From an uncultured Aquimarina sp. (GTDB lineage Bacteria; Bacteroidota; Bacteroidia; Flavobacteriales; Flavobacteriaceae), in NCBI RefSeq assembly GCF_947500065.1, contig NZ_CANMQT010000002.1, positions 434,001 to 498,000 on the forward strand: 64,000 nt of DNA. Direction: 5' to 3'. This document shows positions 26,865 through 35,244 of the stretch, piece by piece. How positions within the stretch are numbered: position 1 is the stretch's first letter; each line of letters begins with the position of its first letter. A model generated the notes under the pieces. It saw only the letters and a list, made by a program, of their open reading frames with translations, made no database searches and was not told the origin of the DNA. The position numbers and the translations under genes were made by a program.

Positions 26865-27611
26865 ATGATTACTAGTATACATTACCAAAATCATACATAC
26901 CAAGTTGATCTATCCCAACCTCTTGATATTTCTATACCGCTAAGAGCGACGGATCAAAATATCAATGCTTGGTATATCTCTGCTCCAAAAATTGAACCAG
27001 TTAGGGATGGAGATTGGGTAGGGAAAGTTTCTGAAGGCGCATCTACAAATTTTAATAACATCTACTTTAATCCTCACGGACATGGAACACATACCGAATG
27101 TGTAGGTCATATTACATCTGAGTTTTATAGTATCAATACTATATTGAAACAATTCTTTTTTACAGCTGAACTGATTACAATACATCCAGAAAAACAAGGA
27201 GATGATTTTGTGATCACTAAAAATCAAATAAAAAAAGGTCTAAAATCTAATCCGAAAGCATTGATTGTTCGGACACTTCCTAATCAGGACGAAAAATGTA
27301 ATAAACAATACTCGCATACCAATTGGCCATATCTATCAGAAGAGGCAGCAATATATATTCGAGAAATAGGAATTGATCATTTACTGATTGACTTACCATC
27401 TATCGATAAAGAAAAAGATGAAGGTAAATTGTTAGCTCATAAAGCTTTTTGGAATTATCCCAAAGCTACCAGATTTGAGGCTACTATTACCGAAATGATA
27501 TTTGCGAAAGACGAAATAGAAGATGGTAATTATGTGCTGAACCTACAGATCGCATCCTTCGAAAATGATGCATCACCGAGTAAACCAATATTGTATAAAA
27601 TTCTGAATTGA
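26865..27611 (+). CDS. Cyclase/kynurenine formamidase-family hydrolase
   Basis: A 248-residue protein of the metal-dependent cyclase family (which includes KynB arylformamidase). The family metal motif, usually HxGTHxDxPxH, appears as HGHGTHTECVGH with a Glu in place of the Asp and Gly in place of the Pro. Further conserved parts are ALIVRTLPN and GIDHLLIDLPSID. The altered motif means the substrate should not be assumed to be formylkynurenine. The stop overlaps the next start by 4 nt. Confidence 0.75.
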   Translation: MITSIHYQNHTYQVDLSQPLDISIPLRATDQNINAWYISAPKIEPVRDGDWVGKVSEGASTNFNNIYFNPHGHGTHTECVGHITSEFYSINTILKQFFFTAELITIHPEKQGDDFVITKNQIKKGLKSNPKALIVRTLPNQDEKCNKQYSHTNWPYLSEEAAIYIREIGIDHLLIDLPSIDKEKDEGKLLAHKAFWNYPKATRFEATITEMIFAKDEIEDGNYVLNLQIASFENDASPSKPILYKILN

Positions 27612-27970
27612 TAATGAGAACCACCTTACAACTTGAAGAACTTGCCATGCTGGGGTTAGGAATTTATTTGTTTAGCCTGACCTCCTTTTCCTGGTGGTTA
27701 TTTTTGGCTTTATTTTTGGTACCGGATATAGGAATGTTAGGCTATCTTATAAATAATAAAACTGGAGCACTCACGTATAATATATTTCATCATAAAGGTT
27801 TGGCCGTTTTACTATTTTTAGCTGGAATATATGTATCAAATGAACTTGTACAACTTTCAGGTATTATTTTATTTTCGCACGCTTCATTTGACAGAATTCT
27901 TGGTTATGGGTTAAAATTAGAGAAAGGTTTTAAATTTACACACCTTGGCGAAATAGGCAAAAAAGATTGA
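27608..27970 (+). CDS. DUF4260 membrane protein
   Basis: A 120-residue hydrophobic protein with three to four predicted membrane spans. FLVPDIGMLGYLIN and NIFHHKGLAVLL, then FSHASFDRILGYGLKL, are the conserved signature of DUF4260 (function unknown). The ATG overlaps the upstream stop by 4 nt, and the stop is one base before the next start codon region, so it sits in a tightly packed operon. Whether an upstream ATG pair is used is immaterial. Confidence 0.85.
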   Translation: MIMRTTLQLEELAMLGLGIYLFSLTSFSWWLFLALFLVPDIGMLGYLINNKTGALTYNIFHHKGLAVLLFLAGIYVSNELVQLSGIILFSHASFDRILGYGLKLEKGFKFTHLGEIGKKD

Positions 27971-27971
27971 T

Positions 27972-28583
27972 ATGGAATTATTATTTATTGGGTTATTAAT
28001 AGGTGCTGTTTTGGCATATTTTACTTTTGCCAGATTTAGTGCAGTAAAAAAAAGAGCCAGTATACAAACACAATCCACTATCCTGATGGAAAAAATAAGA
28101 AATGTTTGTAAACTAGTTACTGTTGAAGGTGATTTTGCAGAGATCTATCACTATGAAAGTGTAAAAGAAAAGTTTTTTAAAACCATTAAAGGAAAGAAAA
28201 AAGCACTAATACTTATCGATGCTAAAGCACATGTAGGTTTTGATCTTTCTAAAATAAAACTAGAGAGTGATAAAAAAAATAAAACGATTATTTTAACTCA
28301 ATTTCCAAAACCAAAACTTTTAACAATCGAAACCGATTTTAAATATTATGACAAAAAAGAAGGTTGGCTCAATCCAATGACCTCTAATGATCTTACAGAA
28401 ATTAATCAAGATGCTAAGCAATTTATTATTGATAAAATTCCTGAAAGCGGCTTATTAGAATCTGCAGGAAAAGAACTCCTAACTGTTATATCACTTATGG
28501 AAACTGTAGCAGAATCTATTGGTTGGACAATAGATTTTTCTGCTTTGGAATTGAATACTGATCCAGATCAAAAACTTTTATAA
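27972..28583 (+). CDS. DUF4230 protein
   Basis: A 203-residue protein with one N-terminal membrane anchor (LLFIGLLIGAVLAYFTF) and a DUF4230 domain: LVTVEGDFAEIYHYES, then KKALILIDAKAHVGFDLSKI, are typical. The family is widespread in Bacteroidota and Firmicutes and has no assigned role. It starts immediately after the DUF4260 gene. The domain most likely lies outside the membrane. Confidence 0.83.
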   Translation: MELLFIGLLIGAVLAYFTFARFSAVKKRASIQTQSTILMEKIRNVCKLVTVEGDFAEIYHYESVKEKFFKTIKGKKKALILIDAKAHVGFDLSKIKLESDKKNKTIILTQFPKPKLLTIETDFKYYDKKEGWLNPMTSNDLTEINQDAKQFIIDKIPESGLLESAGKELLTVISLMETVAESIGWTIDFSALELNTDPDQKLL

Positions 28584-28614
28584 TAAAACAAAAAAATAAC
28601 CAGATAATTTTAAA

Positions 28615-29019
28615 ATGAATATCATAATCTCTACAGAAAATTCAAGGCTGGATATCGACTTGATTCATCAATTTTTGACTAATTCATATTGGGCAAAAGG
28701 GAGAACAAAAGAAGAAGTAATCACTACCATAGAACATTGTCTTAATTTTGGCGTTTATTTAGATGATAAGCAGATTGGTTTTGCTAGATTACTTACTGAT
28801 TATACTGTTTTTGGATATTTAATGGATGTTTTTATTATCGATGAACATAGAGGAAATGGATATGCTAAAGAATTAGTAAAAACGATCATAGAGCATGAAA
28901 AATTACAAAAAATTAAGAAATGGATGTTATTAACCGCTGATGCTCACGGATTATATAAACAATTTGGATTTGATTCTTTAGAAGATCCTACGATGGCAAT
29001 GGGTAAATTTAACCAATAA
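28615..29019 (+). CDS. GNAT-family N-acetyltransferase
   Basis: A 134-residue acetyl-CoA-dependent acyltransferase. The acetyl-CoA binding loop reads DEHRGNGYAKELVK (motif A, R/Q-x-x-G-x-G/A), preceded by the VFIID strand and followed by LLTADAHGLYKQFGF. The acceptor is unknown. It lies between DUF4230 and an MmcQ/YjbR gene in the same direction with short gaps. Confidence 0.85.
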   Translation: MNIIISTENSRLDIDLIHQFLTNSYWAKGRTKEEVITTIEHCLNFGVYLDDKQIGFARLLTDYTVFGYLMDVFIIDEHRGNGYAKELVKTIIEHEKLQKIKKWMLLTADAHGLYKQFGFDSLEDPTMAMGKFNQ

Positions 29020-29028
29020 TTCTGCACT

Positions 29029-29385
29029 ATGAATATTGAAGCATTCAGAGATTATTGTCTTTCAAAAAAAGGAGTAACGGAAGAATTTCCTTTTGACGAA
29101 ACTACATTGGTTTTTAAGGTAATGGGAAAAATGTTTGCATTGACAGGATTGGATAGAATTCCTTTTAGTGTGAACCTAAAATGTGATCCTGATAAATCTC
29201 TAGAACTTCGAGAATATCATTCAGAAATCCAACCCGGATATCACATGAGTAAAAAACATTGGAATACTGTTAACTTTTCTGGTAGTTTAGCTACTAATAT
29301 GTTATGCGAATTGATTGATCACTCGTATGATTTAGTAGTAAGTGGTCTAACCAAAAGAATAAAACAAGAATTAGAAAATTTATAA
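29029..29385 (+). CDS. MmcQ/YjbR family protein
   Basis: A 118-residue protein of the MmcQ/YjbR family, a CyaY-like fold often annotated as DNA-binding. The pattern is complete: YCLSKKGVTEEFPFDETTLV, then FALTGL, then VNLKCDPDKSLELRE, GYHMSKKHWNTV and LIDHSYDLV. The cellular role is uncertain. It is 9 nt after the GNAT gene. Confidence 0.88.
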   Translation: MNIEAFRDYCLSKKGVTEEFPFDETTLVFKVMGKMFALTGLDRIPFSVNLKCDPDKSLELREYHSEIQPGYHMSKKHWNTVNFSGSLATNMLCELIDHSYDLVVSGLTKRIKQELENL

Positions 29386-29554
29386 ATCATAATAAAAGGA
29401 GAATTAAGAGAAAGACAAGGAGCGTGAAATAATAAAAACTATTGTTGCATCTAGTGTAATTGAAATGTTTTTACATCTTTAAATAGCCATTTCTCGAATT
29501 CGCTCTAGATGATATAAAATTACATTTTTTGCATTCTCTTTTACAATATAATAC

Positions 29555-31324
29555 ATGGACAATCCACAACAATTTTATAGATCACAAATAGATCTTCATA
29601 ATATATCATTAAAAAAAGTAAAGAAACAGCTTGCTGTTTCCAGTACAATTCGACTATTTATTTTTCTAAGTATTATAGCAGGTATTTATTTTGGGTATCC
29701 TAATACCCAAATCATTATAGGAAGTATCGTAATAGGCCTCGTAATTTTTATTATTATGGTGAATCGCCATAGTGATCTTTCGTACATAAAAAATAAACTT
29801 CAAAAATTGATTGCTCTTAATCAGCTGGAACTTGACGTTTTTGATGGCGATTTCAGTAAATTACCAACAGGAAAAAAACACATAGATCCATCACATCCAT
29901 ACAGTCACGATATTGATCTATTCGGAAATCATTCTTTTTTTCAATATACCAACAGAACTAAAACCGCTGCGGGGAAAAGCAAACTGGCTGCTATACTACA
30001 AAGTAATAATATTGAAAATATAGAGCGCAAACAAGAGGCTATTAAAAACCTATCTCAATTGCCTAAATGGCGTCAGGAATTCAGTGCAGTTGCATCTCTG
30101 GTTGATGTATCTATTTCAGTATCTACTATCCGACAATGGTTACAGAATTACACTCCCTTTGTGCCAAAAATAATGCGTATACTTCCTGCAATAGTATCTG
30201 GAATTTCAGTACTAATGATTGTGCTATTATTTTTGAACATTATTACTTTCAACACCCTCTTAATATGGTTTTTTATTGGCTTAGGGATTACGGGATCTCA
30301 GCTTAAAAAAATCAACGTCTTATATAGTAAATCTAATAAAGTAAAAGATACTTTCGAACAATATTATAAATTGGTAGATCAGATTGAAAAAAGCAATTTC
30401 GAATCTACTTTACTTCAAGAAAAACAACAAGATGTTATTAATGAAAAAGAAAAAGCATCTGTAATACTGAAACAGTTTGCCACTATCCTCAGTGCTTTGG
30501 ATCAACGAAATAATATGATGTTTGGGGTATTGGCTAATGGTTTATTTCTTTGGGATATCATTCAGTGTTATCGTATAGAAAAATGGATTGCAGCTCATCA
30601 TGATAAAGTAGACCAATGGTTTGATGTTATTGCTTTCTTTGATTCGTATAACTCATTAGGAAATTTTGCTTTTAACAACCCTACGTATGTATATCCTGAA
30701 TTAACTACTAAGGATACGATTCTTGCCGCCTCAGATTTAGGACACCCTATGCTCAAGACAGAAAAACGAGTAGATAATGATATTACTATTAACAAAGAAG
30801 AGTTTTTTATTATTACCGGAGCCAATATGGCAGGTAAAAGTACTTTTCTAAGAACTGTAGCATTACAGATTGTAATGTCTAATATTGGGCTACCTATTTG
30901 TGCAAAAACCTGTACATATCGCCCTATCAAATTGATCACTAGTATGAGAACATCCGATTCACTAAGCGATGATGCTTCTTATTTCTTTTCAGAATTAACT
31001 CAACTTAAAAAGATTGTGGATGCCCTGCAAAATGATGAATATTTTATCATTCTTGATGAAATCTTAAAAGGAACAAACAGCAAAGATAAAGCAGCGGGAT
31101 CTCGCAAATTCGTAGAGAAATTGGTGAAAGCTCAAGCTACTGGAATTATTGCGACACACGATTTAAGTTTATGTGAAATCGCGTCAGAATTAGATCAAGT
31201 AAAAAATAGATTTTTTGATGCACAAATTATAAACGATGAACTATATTTTGATTATAAATTCAAAGATGGAGTTTGTCAAAACATGAATGCTTCCTTTCTA
31301 TTAAACAAAATGGGCATCGTGTAA
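29555..31324 (+). CDS. Membrane-anchored MutS-like ATPase
   Basis: A 589-residue protein with two N-terminal membrane helices (about 28-72) and another pair near 205-245, then a MutS-type lever and ATPase domain. Walker A is GANMAGKSTFL (about 422-432), Walker B FIILDEILKGT, and the signature region is DASYFFSELTQL. The mismatch-recognition domain is absent and the membrane parts replace it, as in a MutS-related group common in Bacteroidota whose function is not known. So it should not be read as the mismatch repair MutS. Its last 24 nt overlap the convergent AraC gene. Confidence 0.85.
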   Translation: MDNPQQFYRSQIDLHNISLKKVKKQLAVSSTIRLFIFLSIIAGIYFGYPNTQIIIGSIVIGLVIFIIMVNRHSDLSYIKNKLQKLIALNQLELDVFDGDFSKLPTGKKHIDPSHPYSHDIDLFGNHSFFQYTNRTKTAAGKSKLAAILQSNNIENIERKQEAIKNLSQLPKWRQEFSAVASLVDVSISVSTIRQWLQNYTPFVPKIMRILPAIVSGISVLMIVLLFLNIITFNTLLIWFFIGLGITGSQLKKINVLYSKSNKVKDTFEQYYKLVDQIEKSNFESTLLQEKQQDVINEKEKASVILKQFATILSALDQRNNMMFGVLANGLFLWDIIQCYRIEKWIAAHHDKVDQWFDVIAFFDSYNSLGNFAFNNPTYVYPELTTKDTILAASDLGHPMLKTEKRVDNDITINKEEFFIITGANMAGKSTFLRTVALQIVMSNIGLPICAKTCTYRPIKLITSMRTSDSLSDDASYFFSELTQLKKIVDALQNDEYFIILDEILKGTNSKDKAAGSRKFVEKLVKAQATGIIATHDLSLCEIASELDQVKNRFFDAQIINDELYFDYKFKDGVCQNMNASFLLNKMGIV

Positions 31325-32161
31325 TCTCTTTTTATAGTTTGAAGGAGTAATTCCTTTTATTTCCTTAAACTTTCTATTAAAGTTGGATAAATTTTTAAAA
31401 CCGCTATTATAAGAAGCCTCGGATATTGTGATCTCAGGTTCTTTAGATAATAATCTGCAAACATTTTCAATTCTAACTTCAATTAAAAATTGGAAAAACG
31501 TTTTGTTTGTACGTTGTTTAAAATAACGACAAAATGCATTTGGTGTCATATTAGCAAGATCCGCAACTTCTTTGAGCGAAAAATCTTTATTGAAATCATT
31601 CATCACTGCCTGAAAAACTTTAGCCATACGCTTTCCTTCATTATCAGTATATGCTCTTTTGGAGATAAATGAAGATATTGTCTCCACCTGTGCCGTTTGT
31701 AGTAATTTTAAAATCTTAAGAAAAACCATAAACCGATCTAGTCGTTCCTCTTTCTTAATGATTTTAAGGAATTGACTTTTTAGTTTTAGCTTTTTTGACA
31801 GTACTCTAATCCCGTATGCAGAACTTCTTAAAAAACTTGATAAATCTTCAAATTCAGGAAGTTCAAAAAATAAATTACCAAAAGATTCTTTCGTAAAAAA
31901 GAGAGAAATCATATAAGACTCTTTATCCGAGATAGCACTTTGTAAAACATGTGGTACATTACTACCAAAAACCAAAATGTCATCTGGTTTATAATCGGTA
32001 ATGGTATCACCCACAATTAAGCTACCCTCTCCGGATATGATGATAGAAATTTGTATTTCTTCATGCTGATGGAATTTATCATATAAGACAATTTCCTTAT
32101 CTTCTTGAACAATTAAAGTATCTGTTGAAGATTTTGGTATTTTAAACGGTAAAACTTTCAT
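31301..32161 (-). CDS. AraC-family regulator (likely hydroxyproline-responsive)
   Basis: A 286-residue regulator with an N-terminal cupin-like sensor (QHEEIQISIIISGEGSLIVG, then LVFGSNVPHVLQ) and a C-terminal pair of helix-turn-helices (FSLKEVADLANMTPNAFCRY, then ITISEASYNSGFKNLSNF). It is transcribed divergently from the DHDPS-family gene at 32300, the first gene of the hydroxyproline island, so it is the natural candidate for its regulator. The 138-nt divergent spacer has a perfect rightward -7 box TATATTTG (32275-32282). Its 3' end overlaps the MutS-like gene by 24 nt. Confidence 0.87.
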   Translation of the reverse strand: MKVLPFKIPKSSTDTLIVQEDKEIVLYDKFHQHEEIQISIIISGEGSLIVGDTITDYKPDDILVFGSNVPHVLQSAISDKESYMISLFFTKESFGNLFFELPEFEDLSSFLRSSAYGIRVLSKKLKLKSQFLKIIKKEERLDRFMVFLKILKLLQTAQVETISSFISKRAYTDNEGKRMAKVFQAVMNDFNKDFSLKEVADLANMTPNAFCRYFKQRTNKTFFQFLIEVRIENVCRLLSKEPEITISEASYNSGFKNLSNFNRKFKEIKGITPSNYKKRLHDAHFV

Positions 32162-32274
32162 TTATAGCAATATCTACTTCAATATTAATCATAATCGGAT
32201 AAACTAATGCGATATGAGGTAATATAGTATTACCATAGGATAATTTATAAATATCCTTACATTTAAATTGACAA

Positions 32275-32282
32275 TATATTTG
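32275..32282 (+). promoter_or_regulatory. -7 box of the hydroxyproline operon
   Basis: TATATTTG, a perfect TAnnTTTG element, ends 17 nt before the ATG of the DHDPS-family gene. No TTG stands at the usual -33 distance, which would suit activation by the divergent AraC regulator. Confidence 0.55.
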
Positions 32283-32299
32283 AACTAAAATTATAAAGA

Positions 32300-33229
32300 A
32301 TGATTATAGATTGGAAAGGCGTTATGCCAGCAGTTACAACAAAGTTTACAGATGAGGATATTTTAGACCTAGAAATGTTTAAGGTAAATATTAAGGCACA
32401 ACTGGACGCAGGTGTTCATGGTATTATTTTAGGAGGGACTTTGGGAGAAGCGAGTACGCTAAGTAATAATGAAAAAAGTGTCCTAGTAAAAACTACTGTT
32501 AATTTTGTTGAAAACAGAGTTCCAGTAATTATTAATATTGCAGAACAGAGTACTAAAGGAGCAATAGAAGCTGCTTGTAAAGCTCAAGAAGATAGAGCAT
32601 CCGGGTTAATGATGTTACCTCCAATGCGTTATAAAGCAGATGCGAGAGAAACGGTTACTTACTTTAAAAAAGTAGCAAAAAGTACGAGCTTACCTATTAT
32701 GATATACAACAATCCTGTAGATTATGGTATTGAAGTAACTTTAGATATGTTCGAAGAGTTACTACGTGATTGTCCAAATATTCAAGCAGTAAAGGAATCT
32801 ACAAGAGATTTATCTAATATAACCCGTATTAAAAATCGTTTTGGAGATCGATTAAAAATTCTTTCGGGAGTAGACACCTTAGCCTTAGAAAGTTTATTAA
32901 TGGGAGCAGATGGATGGGTTGCAGGTTTAGTTTGTGCATTTCCAGCAGAAACGGTAGCAATCTTTAATTTAGCAAAAGCAGGCAGAACAGAAGAAGCTCT
33001 TGAAATTTATCGTTGGTTTTTACCATTGTTAGAGTTAGATATAAACAGTAAATTAGTACAGAATATTAAACTTGCCGAAGTTGCAACTGGTATAGGAACA
33101 GAAAATGTGCGTGAACCTCGTTTACCATTAATAGGTGAAGAAAGAGAAAGAGTATTAGCAATAATAGAAAATGGATTAAAAACCAGACCTACATTACCAG
33201 AATATAGAGACTTAAAGGTTTTTGCCTAA
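32300..33229 (+). CDS. DHDPS-family 1-pyrroline-4-hydroxy-2-carboxylate deaminase
   Basis: A 309-residue aldolase/dehydratase of the dihydrodipicolinate synthase family. The GGTLGEASTLSNNEK segment is the carboxylate-binding loop, MIYNNPVDYG carries the catalytic Tyr, and AVKEST carries the Schiff-base Lys (residue 165). With an epimerase, a D-amino-acid oxidoreductase and a semialdehyde dehydrogenase in the same island, the likely reaction is deamination of 1-pyrroline-4-hydroxy-2-carboxylate to 2-oxoglutarate semialdehyde. Family alone would also allow other 2-oxoacid aldol reactions. Confidence 0.82.
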   Translation: MIIDWKGVMPAVTTKFTDEDILDLEMFKVNIKAQLDAGVHGIILGGTLGEASTLSNNEKSVLVKTTVNFVENRVPVIINIAEQSTKGAIEAACKAQEDRASGLMMLPPMRYKADARETVTYFKKVAKSTSLPIMIYNNPVDYGIEVTLDMFEELLRDCPNIQAVKESTRDLSNITRIKNRFGDRLKILSGVDTLALESLLMGADGWVAGLVCAFPAETVAIFNLAKAGRTEEALEIYRWFLPLLELDINSKLVQNIKLAEVATGIGTENVREPRLPLIGEERERVLAIIENGLKTRPTLPEYRDLKVFA

Positions 33230-33651
33230 TATAATTAATTCAGGTGTTCTCGCTTTTAGTGAAAAATAAAATGGTCAGGTTTTTCGGAAGGCTTTTTTAA
33301 GAAAGGAAAAAGAGTTAAAGACAAATACAGAATAATTTTTATAAAATATAAAATGTTAGAAGTAAGACTGACTTTAGAACATTGTAACAAATCATTGTCA
33401 TTTGATTATCAAAAGGCAATGATTTGTAAGTTTGAATACATTTTTTATAAAATTGCAAAGAAATCGTTTTGAAAAACGTTTGCTCAAATTACAAAGTTGA
33501 TATCTAGATCTATTTAGACCAAAAACATTGTTAAAAACACTCAGTATCTTAAGAAAAAACACACAAATCTGTGGATATTGAAGAGCATATAAAACAAATT
33601 ACTAATTAATTTTAAAAATATCTTTCTTTATAGGGAGATGCAGAATAGAAA
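33230..33651. other. Gene-free stretch within the hydroxyproline island
   Basis: No gene is seen. The main structure is the nested inverted repeat at 33387-33427, described separately. A near-palindromic GATATCTAGATCTA lies at about 33499-33512. No terminator with a T-run was found after the DHDPS-family gene. Confidence 0.45.
33387..33427. repeat. Nested perfect inverted repeat
   Basis: ACAAATCATTG (33387-33397) and CAATGATTTGT (33417-33427) form a perfect 11-bp stem. Inside the loop a second repeat, TTTGAT (33401-33406) with ATCAAA (33408-33413), is centred at nearly the same point. There is no T-run, so it is not a typical terminator. It could be an operator or an mRNA structure between the first and second island genes. 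Confidence 0.6.
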
Positions 33652-35178
33652 ATGATTACAGGAAAAAATTATATAGGAAATCAATTATCAGCTAAAGGGA
33701 CCACAACTCACAAAACCATAAACCCGAAGTTAAACGTAGAAAATCCAACACCTTTTTTTCAAGCAACTTTAGAAGAGGTAAATGAGGCTGCGGAATTAGC
33801 AGATAATGCATTTAAGGTATATAGAAATATACCTGGAAAGCAAAGAGCCGCATTTTTGAATGCTATTGCTGACGAAATATTAGCTTTAGACTCAGAATTA
33901 ACAGACATGTATGTCTCAGAATCTGGTTTGCCAGAAGGTAGAGCACAAGGAGAGCGTGGCAGAACAGTTGGTCAATTACGGGCCTTCGCAGATTTAATTT
34001 TAACAGAAGATTGGAGAAACAATACAATTGACCAAGCAATTCCAACTAGACAACCATTACCAAAATCAGATATTAGAAAAACATCCATTCCATTAGGACC
34101 TGTTGTAGTATTTGCAGCAAGTAATTTTCCACTGGCATTTTCCACTGCAGGAGGAGACACGGCAAGTGCATTAGCATCTGGTTGCCCTGTAATTGTAAAA
34201 TCTCATGCAATGCATTCTGGAACAGGTGAACTGGTAGCTTCTGCAATTATAAAAGCAGCCGAAAAAACAGGTATGCCTAATGGTGTATTTTCAAATATTA
34301 CAGGAAGCGGTAGAGTTGTAGGTACAGCATTAGTTAAACATCCTAAAGTAAAAGCTGTTGGTTTTACAGGAAGTATTGCCGGAGGTAGAGCTTTATATAA
34401 TTTAGCTGCGGAACGAAAAGAGCCAATTCCAGTATTTGCTGAAATGGGGAGCATCAATCCGGTTATTGTTATGCCAAATGTAATTGCAAAGAAATCAGAA
34501 GAAACAGCATCTACATACGCTGGGTCTATTACATTAGGAACCGGTCAATTTTGTACAAATCCAGGATTGTTACTAACTGTAGATGGAGAAAAAACAGAGG
34601 CTTTCATAAAAGATTTAGCACAAAAAACTGTAGCAATAGCACCACAATGTATGTTACACCCAAACATTAAAGATGGTTTTATAACAAACGGAGAAGTAGT
34701 AACATCTCAACCAGGAGTTGAGATAGTAGGGCAAGTAAAAGAAGATGTAGAAGCCAATTTTGCAGCCTCAAAAATATGTGCTGTGCCCGGTTCAGATTTC
34801 TTAGCGAACCCTAAAATGCATACAGAAGTCTTTGGACCATTCTCTTTGGTTGTAAAAGCAAAAGATCAGAAAGAATTAGTGCAAGTTATAGATAGCTTAG
34901 AAGGGCAATTAACAGGTACTATTTTAGCTGAAAAAGAAGATTTTGATGATTTAAATGACGTAGTTGATTCACTACAAACGAAAGTGGGTAGAATTATTTT
35001 TAATGGTGTACCAACTGGAGTAGAAGTGTGTGAATCAATGACACATGGAGGTCCTTATCCTGCATCTTCAGATTCAAGATTCACTGCTGTAGGTTTAGGT
35101 GCTATTAAAAGATGGGTAAGACCATTTAGTTACCAAGATTGGCCAACAGAATTATTACCTGAAGGGCTGAAGAACTAA
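33652..35178 (+). CDS. 2-oxoglutarate semialdehyde dehydrogenase
   Basis: A 508-residue NAD(P)-dependent aldehyde dehydrogenase. Visible landmarks are the FAASNFPLAFSTAGGD cofactor region, VGFTGSIAGGRAL, the catalytic Glu in FAEMGSINPV and the catalytic Cys in GTGQFCTNPG. It is closest in form to the ketoglutarate-semialdehyde dehydrogenase subgroup, which oxidises the product of the DHDPS-family deaminase to 2-oxoglutarate. Island position strongly supports that substrate. Confidence 0.85.
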   Translation: MITGKNYIGNQLSAKGTTTHKTINPKLNVENPTPFFQATLEEVNEAAELADNAFKVYRNIPGKQRAAFLNAIADEILALDSELTDMYVSESGLPEGRAQGERGRTVGQLRAFADLILTEDWRNNTIDQAIPTRQPLPKSDIRKTSIPLGPVVVFAASNFPLAFSTAGGDTASALASGCPVIVKSHAMHSGTGELVASAIIKAAEKTGMPNGVFSNITGSGRVVGTALVKHPKVKAVGFTGSIAGGRALYNLAAERKEPIPVFAEMGSINPVIVMPNVIAKKSEETASTYAGSITLGTGQFCTNPGLLLTVDGEKTEAFIKDLAQKTVAIAPQCMLHPNIKDGFITNGEVVTSQPGVEIVGQVKEDVEANFAASKICAVPGSDFLANPKMHTEVFGPFSLVVKAKDQKELVQVIDSLEGQLTGTILAEKEDFDDLNDVVDSLQTKVGRIIFNGVPTGVEVCESMTHGGPYPASSDSRFTAVGLGAIKRWVRPFSYQDWPTELLPEGLKN

Positions 35179-35244
35179 TCACTTTTTGAAGTTTTAAAAG
35201 TAGTAAATTGACCAAAAGTCAAATAAAACTGAATATAAAAACTA

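Noticed and set aside
29555-29560. ATGGACAATC as another copy of the TGGACA motif
   Set aside because: It is the start codon region of the MutS-like gene, with no phased second copy.
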